Assembly: GCF_014356525.2 (NCBI RefSeq)
Contig: NC_052507.1
Span: forward strand, 37,746,368-37,810,367
Source of the DNA: Nilaparvata lugens
Taxonomy: Eukaryota; Arthropoda; Insecta; Hemiptera; Delphacidae
Length of the DNA stretch: 64,000 nt
Reading direction: 5' to 3'
A model generated the notes under the pieces. It did not search any database, was not told where the DNA came from, and saw only the letters and a list, made by a program, of their open reading frames with translations. Shown one piece after another: positions 44,089 to 55,872 of this stretch (the stretch's first letter is position 1; each line of letters opens with the position of its first letter). Position numbers and translations under genes: made by a program.

Positions 44089-44880
44089 CTACTCAAATTT
44101 GGAATACTACTTTACTATGACTTTAAAAATCTAGTCCGCCATCTTGGATCCACATTTTTAATACAACTTAACTTTTTTTTAAGAAAGATGGTCATGCAAT
44201 GTATGATTTCGATACAGAATTTCAAGAAGAAGTGAATGCCGAAAACCTCATATCGATATCTCACACCGTTCAAAAGATATTCACATTATTAATTAATACC
44301 ACTCTCATGTATTTCATTTCTGTTTTTCATGGTATTGATTAATAATATAAATATCTTCTAAACAGTTGAGATATCGATGAGCGGTCTTCGCCATTCATTT
44401 TGTCTTGAAATTCTGTATTGAAATCATGTATCGACCTTGTATGACAACCTTCCTATTCAAAAAAAAAAGTTGCATTGAATATAGCGGATCCAAGATAGCG
44501 GACCAGATTTTTAAAGTCATAAAGTAGTATTTCAAATTTGAGTAGGATCCTCAATGACACCCACCTTGGAATCACACTTTTCATGAGATGCTTAGCCGTT
44601 CTTATATTTTTCTTCTCTCCTTTCTGCTTTGAATAGTATTGTTTAATAATATGAATATTTTCTAAACGGTTTGAGATATCTATATCAGGTTTTCACCATT
44701 CATTTTGTGTTGAAATTCCGTATCGAAATCATATATCGCATGACCACCTTCCTATTAAAAAAAATGAAGTTGCATTCAAAACGGCTGATTCAAGATGGCG
44801 GACCACATTTTCAAAGTCATAGAAAAGTAGTATTTTCAATTTGAGTAGAATCCCCAATCATACCCACCGTCAAATTACTT
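44089..44880. mobile_element. Compound fold-back element: two inverted arms plus a third direct half
   Basis: The arm at 44089-44300 contains CTACTCAAATTTGG, TATGACTTTAAAAATCTAG and CCGCCATCTTGGATCC. It is answered in inverse at 44332-44546 (GGATCCAAGATAGCGG, GATTTTTAAAGTCATA, TTCAAATTTGAGTAGG). A third half, 44626-44880, repeats the right arm in direct orientation (TCAAGATGGCGG, TTCAAAGTCATAG, CAATTTGAGTAGAATCC). The hinge between the first two is AATACCACTCTCATG...CATGGTATTG. Arms are about 85-90 per cent alike by eye. No coding frame is present. The structure suggests an abortive or rearranged tandem insertion of one palindromic element. Confidence 0.8.
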
Positions 44881-44899
44881 TTGTATATTAGATATTACT

Positions 44900-45171
44900 A
44901 TAGAGAAACAATAGCGTAAGTAGATATCCCATGGTATAGGGCGTTTATGTCGCAACTTTTACTGTTATCTCAAGCAGATTCCTGTTGATTATTGTCGATT
45001 TTTACTTTTTGATGGGGTGAGAGTGTATGAACGGAACAATATGAGAGACTTCCAGTGTCACACAGCTTCACGGGAAAGAATTACATGGACTATCGGCTTG
45101 AGATAACAGTAAAAGTTGCGACATAAACGCCCTATACCATGGGATATCTACTTACGCTATTGTTTCTCTAT
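44900..45171. mobile_element. Hairpin element with perfect 75-bp inverted arms
   Basis: 44900-44974 (starting ATAGAGAAACAATAGCGTAA) is an exact reverse complement of 45097-45171 (ending GCTATTGTTTCTCTAT), with a 122-base loop. There is no mismatch in 75 positions, in contrast to every other hairpin in the window. The 7-base ATATTAC occurs just outside both ends (44892-44898 and 45178-45184) and may be a target duplication, though the right copy is six bases off the arm. The loop has no frame of note. Perfect arms mean a recent insertion or ongoing gene conversion between arms. Confidence 0.85.
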
Positions 45172-45184
45172 TAGCCTATATTAC

Positions 45185-47623
45185 CCATTCTCGGACTTCT
45201 CACCCATCCTGTATACCTTCAATATACGAATTCTCGGTTAGCCTCACAGCTGAGTTACTTGTAATTTGTAGTACCTAGACTTTGTATCAAGCAGAAGTCT
45301 AAAATCTAACTTCAAATGACATCATAGAAGGACTTTAATCCTTCACCAATCTTCCGTCCCATCGAAATATTTGGCAACAGTTCCATTAATCAATGCCGTT
45401 CGACAAAATCCTTGCGTAGCTTGATTGTTTGCTCCCTTGCAGATTGAGTCAAGGGAATTGGGATAGCGGATGGGGAAAGTTGAGGCTTGAGGGAGCAAAG
45501 TCATTTGTGAATGGCAAAGAGTACTTTGTCCGTATCCTGAGTTGATCATTCCCTTTCATGTGGTCACCTGTTGTTTGCTCACTAGATTATTCACTGATTT
45601 TCTCTGTTAGAAACAGCAGCTGAGGATTCCAATGGCGGTTTGTTGCTTTGTTCACTTTCATTGTTATGTTTATGCAATTTGAGTTCAGTAAGCTTGCAGA
45701 TACAATCTCACATACCTAGAAGCTATTCTCCACTCGAATAATTTATCATCAATACGAAAGTAGGCCTATTTGTATATCAACATGTTTATATTAGTCTATA
45801 TGGTGAATGAAAAATAATAAGTATACCACAGTGTATCAAATTTGAAATATATATTATTTTTTTTCAAACTATCATGATATTATATTGATCGCTTCTACGT
45901 CAGTACAAAAAAAAAACGAATTATTCATTCCCACCTATTGAAGTGGAGTTATACAGAATGCTTCAGAAGTGGTGTCGAAAATTTTTGGGTATTGTTCCTG
46001 GATGATAGTAGACTACAAATGTCGTATTTGAAGTGTCCAAAACTTAGCGGTTATCCTTATAGCTGCCATTTTGTTTTTTCACTTAGGAATTTTTATCTCA
46101 AGAACGAAATGTTGTATTGATCTTAAATTTGGCATTAATATTTATGCTATGAAGACTCAACTTCAAAAAATGAAATGAAAAATGTTCGATGTAAATTTTC
46201 AAAATGGTGGCCATTTTAAATTTTTTATGACAAATTTCACGAAAACCATTCACTTTAAAGAAAATTTACGAGAGACAAAAAAGTTAGCAAATTTTATCAA
46301 GATTTCAAGGATACCTTATATATTAAGATTCGTCAAAGAATAAGAGAGAAATCAATTCTTTCCATACTGCATGCAAGACCACTTTTCACCATTTTAACAT
46401 CAATATAAAATTTTCAATCATAATTATTGTATTCAAGATGAAACATTGAAACTCGATATTGCTCCATATGCAATACATAGTGATTTTACAATACAGCTGA
46501 TTTTACAATGTCCTTCAGATGATCTTGTTTGTCTTGTACATGCATGCAGTACGATAACTAATTGAAGTGGTTCCGTAACGAACTACAGTCAAGGCCAAAA
46601 GCTGAATCATCAACTAATATAGAGCGTCGGGGACTTTTGAACACTGATCCTAGTAAAGTTTCCAAGTTTCCAGGATTGACCATCAATTAATCATTGCAAT
46701 CATGGCTACATATAATAGTATTTATAATAATTGAAAGATATAGTTGGTATCTTCGGCTTTCGATGTGAGAACTTAAAGATTGTACCATAATCAGAGCTTC
46801 CATGTCCCCGACTTTGCATTAGGTGACGTGATTGAGTTTTTCTGATGTTGTACTCTTCTTATTTTTCTTCTCTATATTTGAATAAAGTTTCGAATTTAGA
46901 AGTACATCCTATTCGTTTCTATGCTCTCCCTCATGAAAAAACTCATGGAAGCAGATTTGGGAGGATTTTGTGGGGGGAACAGAAATTCAAAATGCCGTTC
47001 AATGATATTCCCCCACACAATCTAACATCAAGAGCTTATGTATGACCTATGGACTGGGCTTCCAACTTTACTTGACAACTCTCGAATCTTGTTCGTGGCT
47101 CAAAGAATATTCGGAAATTGAGTTGTATGTTCATACAGGCCTATTGCCTTCGTATAAGTCTGATGCACATCATTTCAGGGCCCAGTGATCAAAGGGTGAT
47201 GGATGGCTCCAACATGTACGAGTAGTAGCAACTCTATTGAGTGCCTCATGGTCACAAATAACGAGATTCATGTTGATATTTTCCGTTTACATAACTTTGA
47301 AAATAAGAACAGCACTGGATCGTAAATCGATTTCGAAATTCATCTTAACCAATTATGCCTTGATTGTCCGGATTGATCAGCTAGCTTTGATAATCCTCTA
47401 GATTTTGTGAGGTCACTTTTGGGGGGGATATATATATATATATGCCCAACGTTGGTTGTGACATTTTAGACATTTTATGTGAAGCTGTATTTGGATATAC
47501 CAATATTGATATTATGATCGCTATCATGCAAATAAATTTGCAGAAATTGAAGGCCGTCCGGCTCGCAAATATAATAGGGTTCTAGCCACAGCTTTAGCTC
47601 AGTAATAAATGCATGAGTAACTT
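45185..47623. other. Gene-free stretch
   Basis: Around 46050-46290 the sequence (GCTGCCATTTTG, AAAATGGTGGCCATTTTAAA) resembles the YY1-motif-bearing repeats nearby, but I cannot set boundaries. A G-run followed by a short (TA)n lies at 47420-47443. No gene is seen. Confidence 0.45.
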
Positions 47624-47866
47624 AAAGGTGCGTACAGACTTTCGCTCTGCTCCGCAACCAAACGTCACTCCAGCAGAGCGATTGATGATCGACCGGGGAG
47701 CAACAGTGATTCGACCGGGGAACGCGAGAAGATCTAACAGCGAGAAGATAACGTTCATGATGGGTGCGTGGGCGGAGCGACTGTGGTTCGATGGTGGTAC
47801 GAGGGCGGTACGAGGGAGGAGCGTGCTCGGTGCGGGTTGGAAGCGCGAATATGTGTACGCAGCTTT
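47624..47866 (+). mobile_element. GC-rich MITE-like element, family E copy 1
   Basis: The ends AAAGGTGCGTAC and GTACGCAGCTTT form an imperfect inverted repeat. The ~243-bp body (CAGAGCGATTGATGATCGAC, TTCATGATGGGTGCGTGG, CGCGAATATGTGTACGC) is nearly identical to 53128-53382. GATCGACCGGGGAGCAACAG and ATTCGACCGGGGAACGCG are an internal duplication. The high G+C contrasts with the host DNA. The 86-95 codon frames on both strands are not conserved between copies and are not coding. Confidence 0.8.
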
Positions 47867-48124
47867 ACAATAATGGACCATGAATGGTCTAGACTACTGA
47901 TATTAATTTCCAAACCGGTGAGTTGAATGTATTACATGAGCGAAACACAACACACAATGCTTGGCTAGCTTTGAAATCCATTTTTAGTTCCAGTTTTCAC
48001 TTGTCAAAATTTACGTGAAGTCAACAAATTGTTTGTGTTGAACTGATAGTGTTTTGTCATCAACCTGTACAACATAGTTGAGGACCCGGTGCAATCAGCT
48101 GTTATTGCGGGCGCTTGTCTTATT

Positions 48125-48138
48125 GTTACCATAGCAAC
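48125..48138. promoter_or_regulatory. RFX X-box-like palindrome GTTACCATAGCAAC
   Basis: This is a full match to the RFX consensus GTNRCC-N(0-3)-RGYAAC with two spacer bases. RFX factors bind such sites upstream of ciliary genes in animals. It lies at the start of a GC-richer ~200-bp pocket (48070-48310), but no ciliary coding exon is visible nearby, and the pocket may itself be a repeat. Confidence 0.4.
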
Positions 48139-50108
48139 GAGTCAAAAACAATATTCCACTGTGAACTGCTACTTGTCCTTGAAGATGTATGCGTCCGCAC
48201 ACTGACTGCTACCGTTCTGTCACTAGCCTGCAGCCGCGAAAGTGAAAGTCGATCGACGTGAGCATTATCAATATTCAACTGATAAGAAGCGGGATTTTGA
48301 GCGAGCCTTTTGAAAAATGTTTTCCACTGTGACGAGAAATAATAATTGACATTTTTCATTCTTATCCACCTGTTTTCTATAGCCTACCACTGTTCCGTCT
48401 CATTCCTTTCATTATTCAGGAGCTTCCGCAGATACCTTACCTTGAATGCTTGAAGTCTGTAAGAAATTTATCTTATATTATCATACACTTCTTTTATTGA
48501 AATGAAATAAACTTTCTAGAACGTAATTGAGGTCTTTCGTGGAGTGTATAAGGTATTTAATAGGATGATATTTTACCGTGCTATTTTTGCAATTTCAAAT
48601 GAATTGCACTTGAATGATGCGAAATATTTCTTATATCATACTACTTGTACATTGTTCAGTGTCCAACTTAATTCCTTATTCCAGTCTGCATATACAAAAG
48701 AGCAGACCCGACTATCCAAATACCGTACCCCAAACAAAGTCATTAATGACCATTGATTACATATTTATCGAGAATTTGACACAATCATGGCTTTATTATA
48801 ATCATTGGACTGATTATTTGAAGCTCTCCTGAATTGATATTGGATCTCTCAAGAACTGTTTCCAACGGTGAGTTGAAAATACGATCTTGATTTAGCACAG
48901 TAGTAATTTAGATTTCTCTGTACAGAGTTGTCTTTTCACGACTACAAAACAGTTTAAGTGACAGTTGAGAGCAACCGCTCTCCCAGAATTAATTTTCTGG
49001 TGTTGGTCCTTCAGACCTTTTCCGGTACAGAACGAATAGCGGTGGAACGGGAAGTGGAGGAGGACGAGGAGAGGCAAACAAGAGAACAAAGCAAGAGGAG
49101 GAGAAGAAAGCATTGCGAACACTGAGCGTAACAATCACGAACCAGTGACATCGGGATTTATTTAGGATCATAAGCGTGGTTGAAATACCTCAAAAAGAAC
49201 AAACGGCAAAAAGAGAGGATAAGGTGGAAAGCGAAAAAAGGAGCAGTGCTCTCATTTTGAACGGATAGAGACAAGGACAGAAGCGATGAGAGTGGTTGGT
49301 TTTATTAGGGTAGTGATGCGGCGTGAAGAGGGGAAATTTCATTTTTTGAGGACTTAGCAAGACATCATAATAATATTGAAGGCCGGATTTGGATTTTAGA
49401 ATGTAATGCTAATTTGATCCGAGCAAGGTGGAAAAAGGGGCTCAGACTAATTGAATAGGAAGGGGATGTGAAGGGTACATTTGTCCTTCAAGTGGGGTCT
49501 CCCTAAGTACATCACTGTACTTCCATTCTCCCTTTTATCTCACTGCTCTTTTTTCTTCTGAGTTCTCTCCAATTTTTTCTCTCTCTTATCCTTCACTTCC
49601 TCACGAATCTATATCACCTTTTCTCACCAACTTTTCCTCAGCGTCTGTAAACTCCTCTTTACAAAAGTATTTGTTTCTCTTTTTTATTATTTTTCAATCA
49701 TTAGCATATATTATATAGGGTTTTCTTCTAATTAAAATGGCATTATATCTTAGCATTTAAATTATTAGGAATATTAAAAAGTAATGATTATGAATTGATC
49801 AGTAGAAAATGGTGGAATTGAGAAACGAATTCTTTTCAAAAGAGAAGTTTCTATTCTCTCTTCTACCAGCTCCCTCCAGTAATCCTTTAACGACAGTTTC
49901 ATTTTTTCATTTCTTATACTTACTATGATAAGTATAACAACTATCAATTCCCCGTAATCCAATCTACCGTCAGCACTATTCCTCATTATTGATATTATTA
50001 TATATGTTTTCATCGAACTCCATTCACCTCCTGTCCTCCTCTTCCATTCATCAAACTTCTACTTCTGCCTTCATCCTTTCATAATTCTTCATAACTTTCC
50101 TCTTTTTT
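48139..50108. other. Gene-free stretch
   Basis: A 77-codon minus frame (48126-48359) and purine/pyrimidine-rich patches (49030-49280 plus-strand purine, 49500-49700 pyrimidine) are present. None is supported as a gene. Confidence 0.45.
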
Positions 50109-50393
50109 TCATTCCTTCTGCGGATAATTCAGCGCGCAGAAACTTATTCCTATCTCTGTCACTCCTGCCGGGAAGAGTGCAACGCTTGTCGGCTCTTTTG
50201 ATCTGATTATCCACGTACGATGAGGTTCACCCTCGTTGGTGTCTGCATGGCTGTGAGAGGGCTGGGGGAGAAGGCTTTCTAGTGCCGCAAAACGTTTTGC
50301 GAATATTAATGAATCGACGGCGGTAGGTGCTACGAGCGACAAATACTCGTCAGCTGACATTGAAATGTTATTGCTGGCTGTAGGCATTGACAT
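50109..50393 (-). other. Open frame of balanced composition, unrecognised
   Basis: A 94-codon minus frame starts MSMPTASNNISMSADEYLSL and has a protein-like, non-repetitive composition (DSLIFAKRFAALESLLPQP). It sits in a GC-richer pocket. A possible donor, GAG then GTGAAC, occurs after ADTNE at about 50226-50231. I do not recognise the product and find no matching second exon. It could equally be chance. Confidence 0.2.
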
Positions 50394-50950
50394 GATGGTT
50401 CCAAGACGAGTAGTAATTACTTAGTAATAGTAGGTATTGGTTTAACGTGCCTTTGAAGCACTTCCGGAATAAGACCTGTCATCAGTTTTGAGATTGACAC
50501 TTTGAATAAAAATCGAAGTCTCCTTCTATTCATCTTGCATATAATATGCACATTCTTATATATTCTATTACTCTATTCTATCAATTCACCTTCTATTCAT
50601 CTCGAAGCAAGAAATAATATGACAGCGTTACACAATTCTATGTTGGTAGTGATATCATTCACTGAAGATTAAACGATAGTAGTACCCAACGTACCTAGAA
50701 TACATTTACCTGTATTCTAGGTACCTTGGTAGTACCCTACAGCATAAAGAATGTGGACACTGTTTTTGACTTGATTCAGAAATGCACAAATATGCACAAG
50801 TATACAGAGATATCTTTCATCTGTTTGTATTCTATCCAAGGTAAGCTTGAATGCCTCTAGATCAAATTCTTCTCATTTGAGATATATTTGTTAACTATCC
50901 GTCAACATTTTTCATTTTAGCATGCTCCATTCCATCAGAAAATCAAAGTA

Positions 50951-51431
50951 CTGAGAAAACGCAGAAGAGCTGAGAAAAACGTTGGAAAAACGCTGATTTT
51001 GGGCGTATCTTCGATGAAATATTAAAGTCACCTCATCACAAAATTTTTAGACCCTAGCTAAACCTCTCTACCAAATTTGAACATTTTCTATCTATTACTT
51101 GATGAAAGAACTGAGAAAACGCAAAAAAAACGCTAATTTTGGGCATATCTTTGTCGTTATTTCAAATAGCTTCTAACACACCATTACTACATCCTAGCTT
51201 AGCTTCTGTACTAAATTTGAACAATTTATGTTCATTTGTTCTCGATAAAAGCTGAGAAAACGCTAAAAAAACGCTTGAAAAACGCATATTTTGGGCGTAT
51301 TTTTGGAAATTTTTCCAAATCCGTTCTTAGTGCACCTCTAAAGGGCCAACTGCACATACCTACCAAATTTGAAAGTTTTTGGTCCGGTAGATTTTTACTT
51401 CTGCGAGTGAGTGAGTGCCATTTCGCTTTTA
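50951..51431 (+). repeat. Three-unit degenerate tandem repeat with TATATAGAT end
   Basis: Three units start CTGAGAAAACGC at 50951, 51111 and 51252 (spacing 160 and 141 bases). Each continues with an AAAACGC... and ATTTTGGGC[GA]TAT block, and then ACCAAATTTGAA or ACTAAATTTGAA. The last unit passes into GGTCCGGTAGATTTTTACT, GAGTGAGTGAGTG and the end TTTTATATATATAGAT. The whole reads as a retroelement whose body was built by tandem duplication. The 100-codon plus frame is not conserved between units. Confidence 0.65.
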
Positions 51432-51840
51432 TATATATAGATTCAAGCAATCAATTCCAAAAACAAATATTCACATTCCATTCTCAATTCATGGATATCA
51501 TGAAATTTATCAATTTTCATTCATGGTACCCTGTATAAATTATTAATCTCTTCAATACAATGTAACCAGTGTTTAAAAACATATTTTGTTTTTTGTAATT
51601 GACTCTAGTATATGACTCTTGAGCCTTCCATGACTTCCCATGGACATCTGAAACAAGTCAACTTATAAAAGTCTTCTCGAGTCTTTGTCTTACATCAGTT
51701 GATAAAAAAGATAAATTCTCTATACTATTCAAATCGCCAATTCAATTATTGAAATTTTTGCTACGACGACTTATGGGAAATAAAAATAACATGAGCGGAC
51801 TATTACCACACTTTCCCATATCTTATTAAATTGAATCTCT

Positions 51841-51896
51841 TGTATAGGGCACGACCCCGATAAAAAATACAACTTTTTTGAATTGAATTGAATTGG
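51841..51896 (+). repeat. LINE-like 3' tail
   Basis: TTGTATAGGGCACGACCCCG (a small GGG/CCC hairpin), then ATAAAAAATACAAC and (GAATT)3G is the form in which many insect LINE 3' ends finish. No coding sequence for it is visible upstream, so only the end of an element may be present. Confidence 0.4.
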
Positions 51897-53127
51897 AAAT
51901 CACAAAGCTCCTTTTTTTTATCTGTTGATCTCATTAATAGGCCTATCATTTCCTTCCCACATTCCCCGTTATCCCCTTTCACATTTTATTTCATTTCTTA
52001 CTCTATTTTCCTGTTTCAATTTTCTGGTTCTAGAGATTTACGTCTCTTTTCTTCAAACGAATTGAACATTTCTTGAACTCTGTACTACTGATCGTACACT
52101 ACTAACACTTTGTAGACGTTATCATAGAGAAAAGAAAACTATATTATTTCTTTCATCTCTGACGTTATGTTGGGCTATACCTATCTAAATCATAATCTCC
52201 ATTTTTCAAGTTTGTATTTTTATCTCTCTTCTCGCATGGTATTTTTCTCCACCTTTCTTTCTCTCGTCAAACTCATTTATCGTCTTCCGAATTAAGTCTA
52301 CTTGAAAAGGACAGTAGTAGATGGAACTTTAAGCTGTCACTTTCTACATCCTCCTCTTCTTTTCCTGCCATCACCATTACTCCAAGCTCCTTGCAAGCGG
52401 CTAAGTTTTCAAATTAACCTGCTCAGAGCGCGTTAAGGTGGCACGTTCTCTGCATCTTGATCTTGCGACAAGAAAATGTCGACGTTTCGTTGTACAAGTC
52501 AAGTTCTGTAAGAGTCAAATGTACGCTTTTCTGTACAGTGGAGCAGACGGATCTCGGAAAAAACACCTTCTTTGCATATCAACAGGATTATTTCAAAAGA
52601 CTTCACACGCACATGAATGTTAAGTTGGCCGAGAAATTCCGGCTGTGTTCTATCCAGTCACTTTGTTCTACTTCGATCATCACTACAAAGTCAATTATTC
52701 TTCCATGCATATTTCTTACATTTAATCTGATTAATTTCTAGTCGGCTAATATAAATTCTGTTGGCATGTTTAATACTTGCAAAGTTATAAATACTTTGCT
52801 CCATTTCAGATACATTTTATCATGATGAATGGATTTGTCCTACAATTCTTCTCTTCAAGTTTCTTCTATCATTCTATATTATATTTCCATTCAGTGAGTA
52901 AGAGACTCCATAGTTTTCATTGCCAAATTGGTATCAAAATTTCCACAGAAAACTATTTTTTAAACAGATTTCATGGATTGGAACTTGTACTCCTTCTTTT
53001 AATCACTTCTGGAAACATTCACTTGGAAAATAAATTCTTAAAGTGTATGGAATCAAAAAAAGAACAATTTTTTCCCATGGGGACCCTAGTTTAGTATATT
53101 TTAACTTCTTTATGCTTACATGGAAAC
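51897..53127. other. Gene-free stretch
   Basis: An open plus frame near 52430-52623 (VARSLHLDLATRKCRRF...) follows a possible acceptor (CTGCTCAG) but has no recognisable motif. Nothing else is seen. Confidence 0.4.
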
Positions 53128-53382
53128 AAAAGGTGCGTACAGACTGTCGCTCTGCTCCGCAACCGAACGTCACTCCAGCAGAGCGTTTGATGATCGACCG
53201 GCGAGCAACAGTGGATCGACCGGGGAACGCGAGAAGAACTAACATCTTCCGTAACGTTCATGATGGGTGCGTGGGCGGAGCGACTGTGGTTCGATGGTGG
53301 TACGAGGGCGGTACGAGGGCGGTACGAGGGAGGAGCGTGCTCGGTGCGGGTTGGAAGCGCGAATATGTGTACGCAGCTAAAT
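53128..53382 (+). mobile_element. GC-rich MITE-like element, family E copy 2
   Basis: It has the same termini and body as 47624-47866. The main difference is one extra GGTACGAGGGC unit (three here against two there, near 53299-53330), plus replacement of AGCGAGAAGATAACG by ATCTTCCGTAACG. AAA flanks both ends (53128-53130 and 53379-53381) as a possible 3-bp duplication. Confidence 0.8.
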
Positions 53383-55325
53383 AAGTTTTCACTACAATCA
53401 TACTGTATTATGAATCCAATTAACTATGAAACACTGAGTTACTCTACATGAATCACATTGATTTCATTGTCATACAATCTGATTTTCCGATGCATTTTCA
53501 CAATCACCAGGAAACTTACTATTCATCAACTAATCCAATATCAATCATCCATCTATCCACCACAAATGATTATCCCACGATCATTTGATTCGATTCATAG
53601 CCAATAGGCTGCAACTCGATGAATCGCGAGACGGAGACGGAGAAGGAGAGTCTGAGATTGGATTGAGTCGACGAAACAGATGCAAACTTAGCGAGGTGCC
53701 TTCTCTACTTCAATCCGACCAAACTTGGTGAATAATGCGCCAATCCTGCAACTTGGCCGTTGTACTTTGCGACAACGACTTTGAGCACTCGCGATTCGAT
53801 TCGGTTTGCCACAATCTATTTTGAATATCGATGATACATAGTTAGTTGCCGGCGGGATTGAGCAGGATTCAACTGTGAGGCCGCATTCGGGCATGGTAAC
53901 GAGTTTGTTTACATTGTAAGCCAGGTGGAATGCCTATCGAGTCCTATCCTGCATAATCACACCAATACAACTGTATTGCCAGTAAGATACAGTAGAACTT
54001 CAGAATAAAGGACTTAATTTCTAATCACGTATTTGTTGTTGAAATGTAAAAGTGGATGTATCCCCAAAATAAAAATAAAAATCAATGATGTAAGGTGTTA
54101 GGTCAGATTAACTGTTAATTTTCTTAAAATGCATGATAGTGAATGATCAAGAATGCTTATCTGTTTATGAATGATGGACGATTGACATCTCCTCTCTGTA
54201 GTTGATCAACAAATGAAGCTGTAAATGTCATAAAAGTTTTCATTGCCAGAAATCGGTTAACATTATATATAATTCGTGGGAGCCAATTCCTCCTTTATAC
54301 GATATGATCTACGTACATATATCTGGTAGTCGATGAGTGGGACTGATGTATCGCTCCGCTATTTTCTGCAATGGGAAGATTATCCTCGGTTTCGGACAAG
54401 TAATGTCAAGAATGTACTGTGAATGAGGAAGTACCATTTTCCCCCATTCACAGCACCTATAAATAATAATAAAAAGAGAATAGGAGCTACCGCTCACAAT
54501 ACTTACAAAAAGTCTATCAGAATAATAAACTCGAAATACTTTGTTGTACAAACCTTGTATAATTCTCTGAATGAACAGGAATAAAACTGATGATTCCGGA
54601 TGAGTTATTGTGTATTGACATTTCGATGAAAACGTAAAAATTCGGCTTAGAGAACAGAAGACTCCAATTGGAAGCAGGAGAGCAAATGTTGATTGGCCAG
54701 CTGATCTGTGTTTCGCTCTTGAAAGGGATTATATTGAGCAGGAAAAGGTGGACACAAATATTGCCCAACAGGAAAATCGTCAAAGGTTTTTCCATGATCC
54801 TCGATTTTTGAGAGGAAGAGAGGGGAGATAGGCAATCTGTCGCTGTTTATTGGAACCACATTTTCCAATGCATTCTGGTGGCTTGATAAGGAGTGAAAGA
54901 GAGAGAGAGAGTGAGAGAGAAGAAAAGAGTGAATAAGAAAATTATTGGTAACAGGGATGAAGATCAGGAAAGGTGATATCATTACTAGAAGTGAAGAACC
55001 GAATGTTCTGTAATGCAGACTGAAATAAATCAGAGATGGAAATCATTCAGAATTTACGTTCTGGATGATTGTATCCATATAGCTCTTCTATGAACTCTGC
55101 AGTCTATGTCTATGATATCACATAATTTTAATACAATTATTGTATCTGACATAAAAATATGCATCAATAGAAGGACATTTATTGGATCAGACAAACTTAT
55201 TCAGGATTATGATTATATTGAATGTGATATGATTGAGAAAAATTGGAAAATTAAACTTGAGGAGTGAGAAGAGAAGGAAAGAGAGGATTATGATATTCCA
55301 GTAAAATATACTATGATATCTTATC
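53383..55325. other. Gene-free stretch
   Basis: A GC-richer pocket at 53580-53940 includes a CCAAT motif (53602) and CGAGACGGAGACGGAGAAGG. It could be regulatory but nothing decides it. The rest is AT-rich. Confidence 0.4.
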
Positions 55326-55872
55326 ATATTTTTATATTTTTATATTTTTATATTTTTATATTTTTATATTTTTATATTTTTATATTTTTATTTTTATATT
55401 TTTATATTTTTATATTTTATATTTTTATATTTTTATATTTTTATATTTTTATATTTTTATATTTTTATATTTTTATATTTTTATATTTTATATTTTTAAT
55501 TTTTATATTTTTATATTTTTATATTTTATATATTTTTTATATTTTTATATTTTTATATTTTTATATTTTTATATTTTTATATTTTTATATTTTTATATTT
55601 TTATATTTTATATTTTATATTTTTTATTTTTATATTTTTATATTTTTATATTTTTATATTTTTATATTTTATATTTTATATTTTTATAATTTTTATATTT
55701 TTATATTTTTATTTTTATTTTTATATTTTTATATTTTATATTTTTATATTTTTATATTTTTATATTTTTATATTTTTATATTTTTATATTTTTTATTTTT
55801 ATATTTTTATATTTTTATATTTTTATATTTTTATTTTTTATATTTTTTATTTTTATATTTTATATTTATATA
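55326..55872 (-). repeat. Array of 8-bp unit ATATTTTT (~550 bp)
   Basis: About 65-70 units of ATATTTTT on the plus strand, i.e. AAAAATAT on the minus strand, with scattered 6-7 base and 9-10 base variants. Because its length is not a multiple of three at every variant, it happens to leave a 208-codon Phe/Tyr/Ile/Leu frame open, which is an artefact. It abuts exactly the place where the minus-strand family C repeat (55873-56515) has its A/T-rich tail. Confidence 0.95.

Noticed and set aside
47594..47881. Overlapping 86- and 95-codon frames on both strands
   Set aside because: They are the GC-rich family E element; the frame is not kept in its second copy at 53128.
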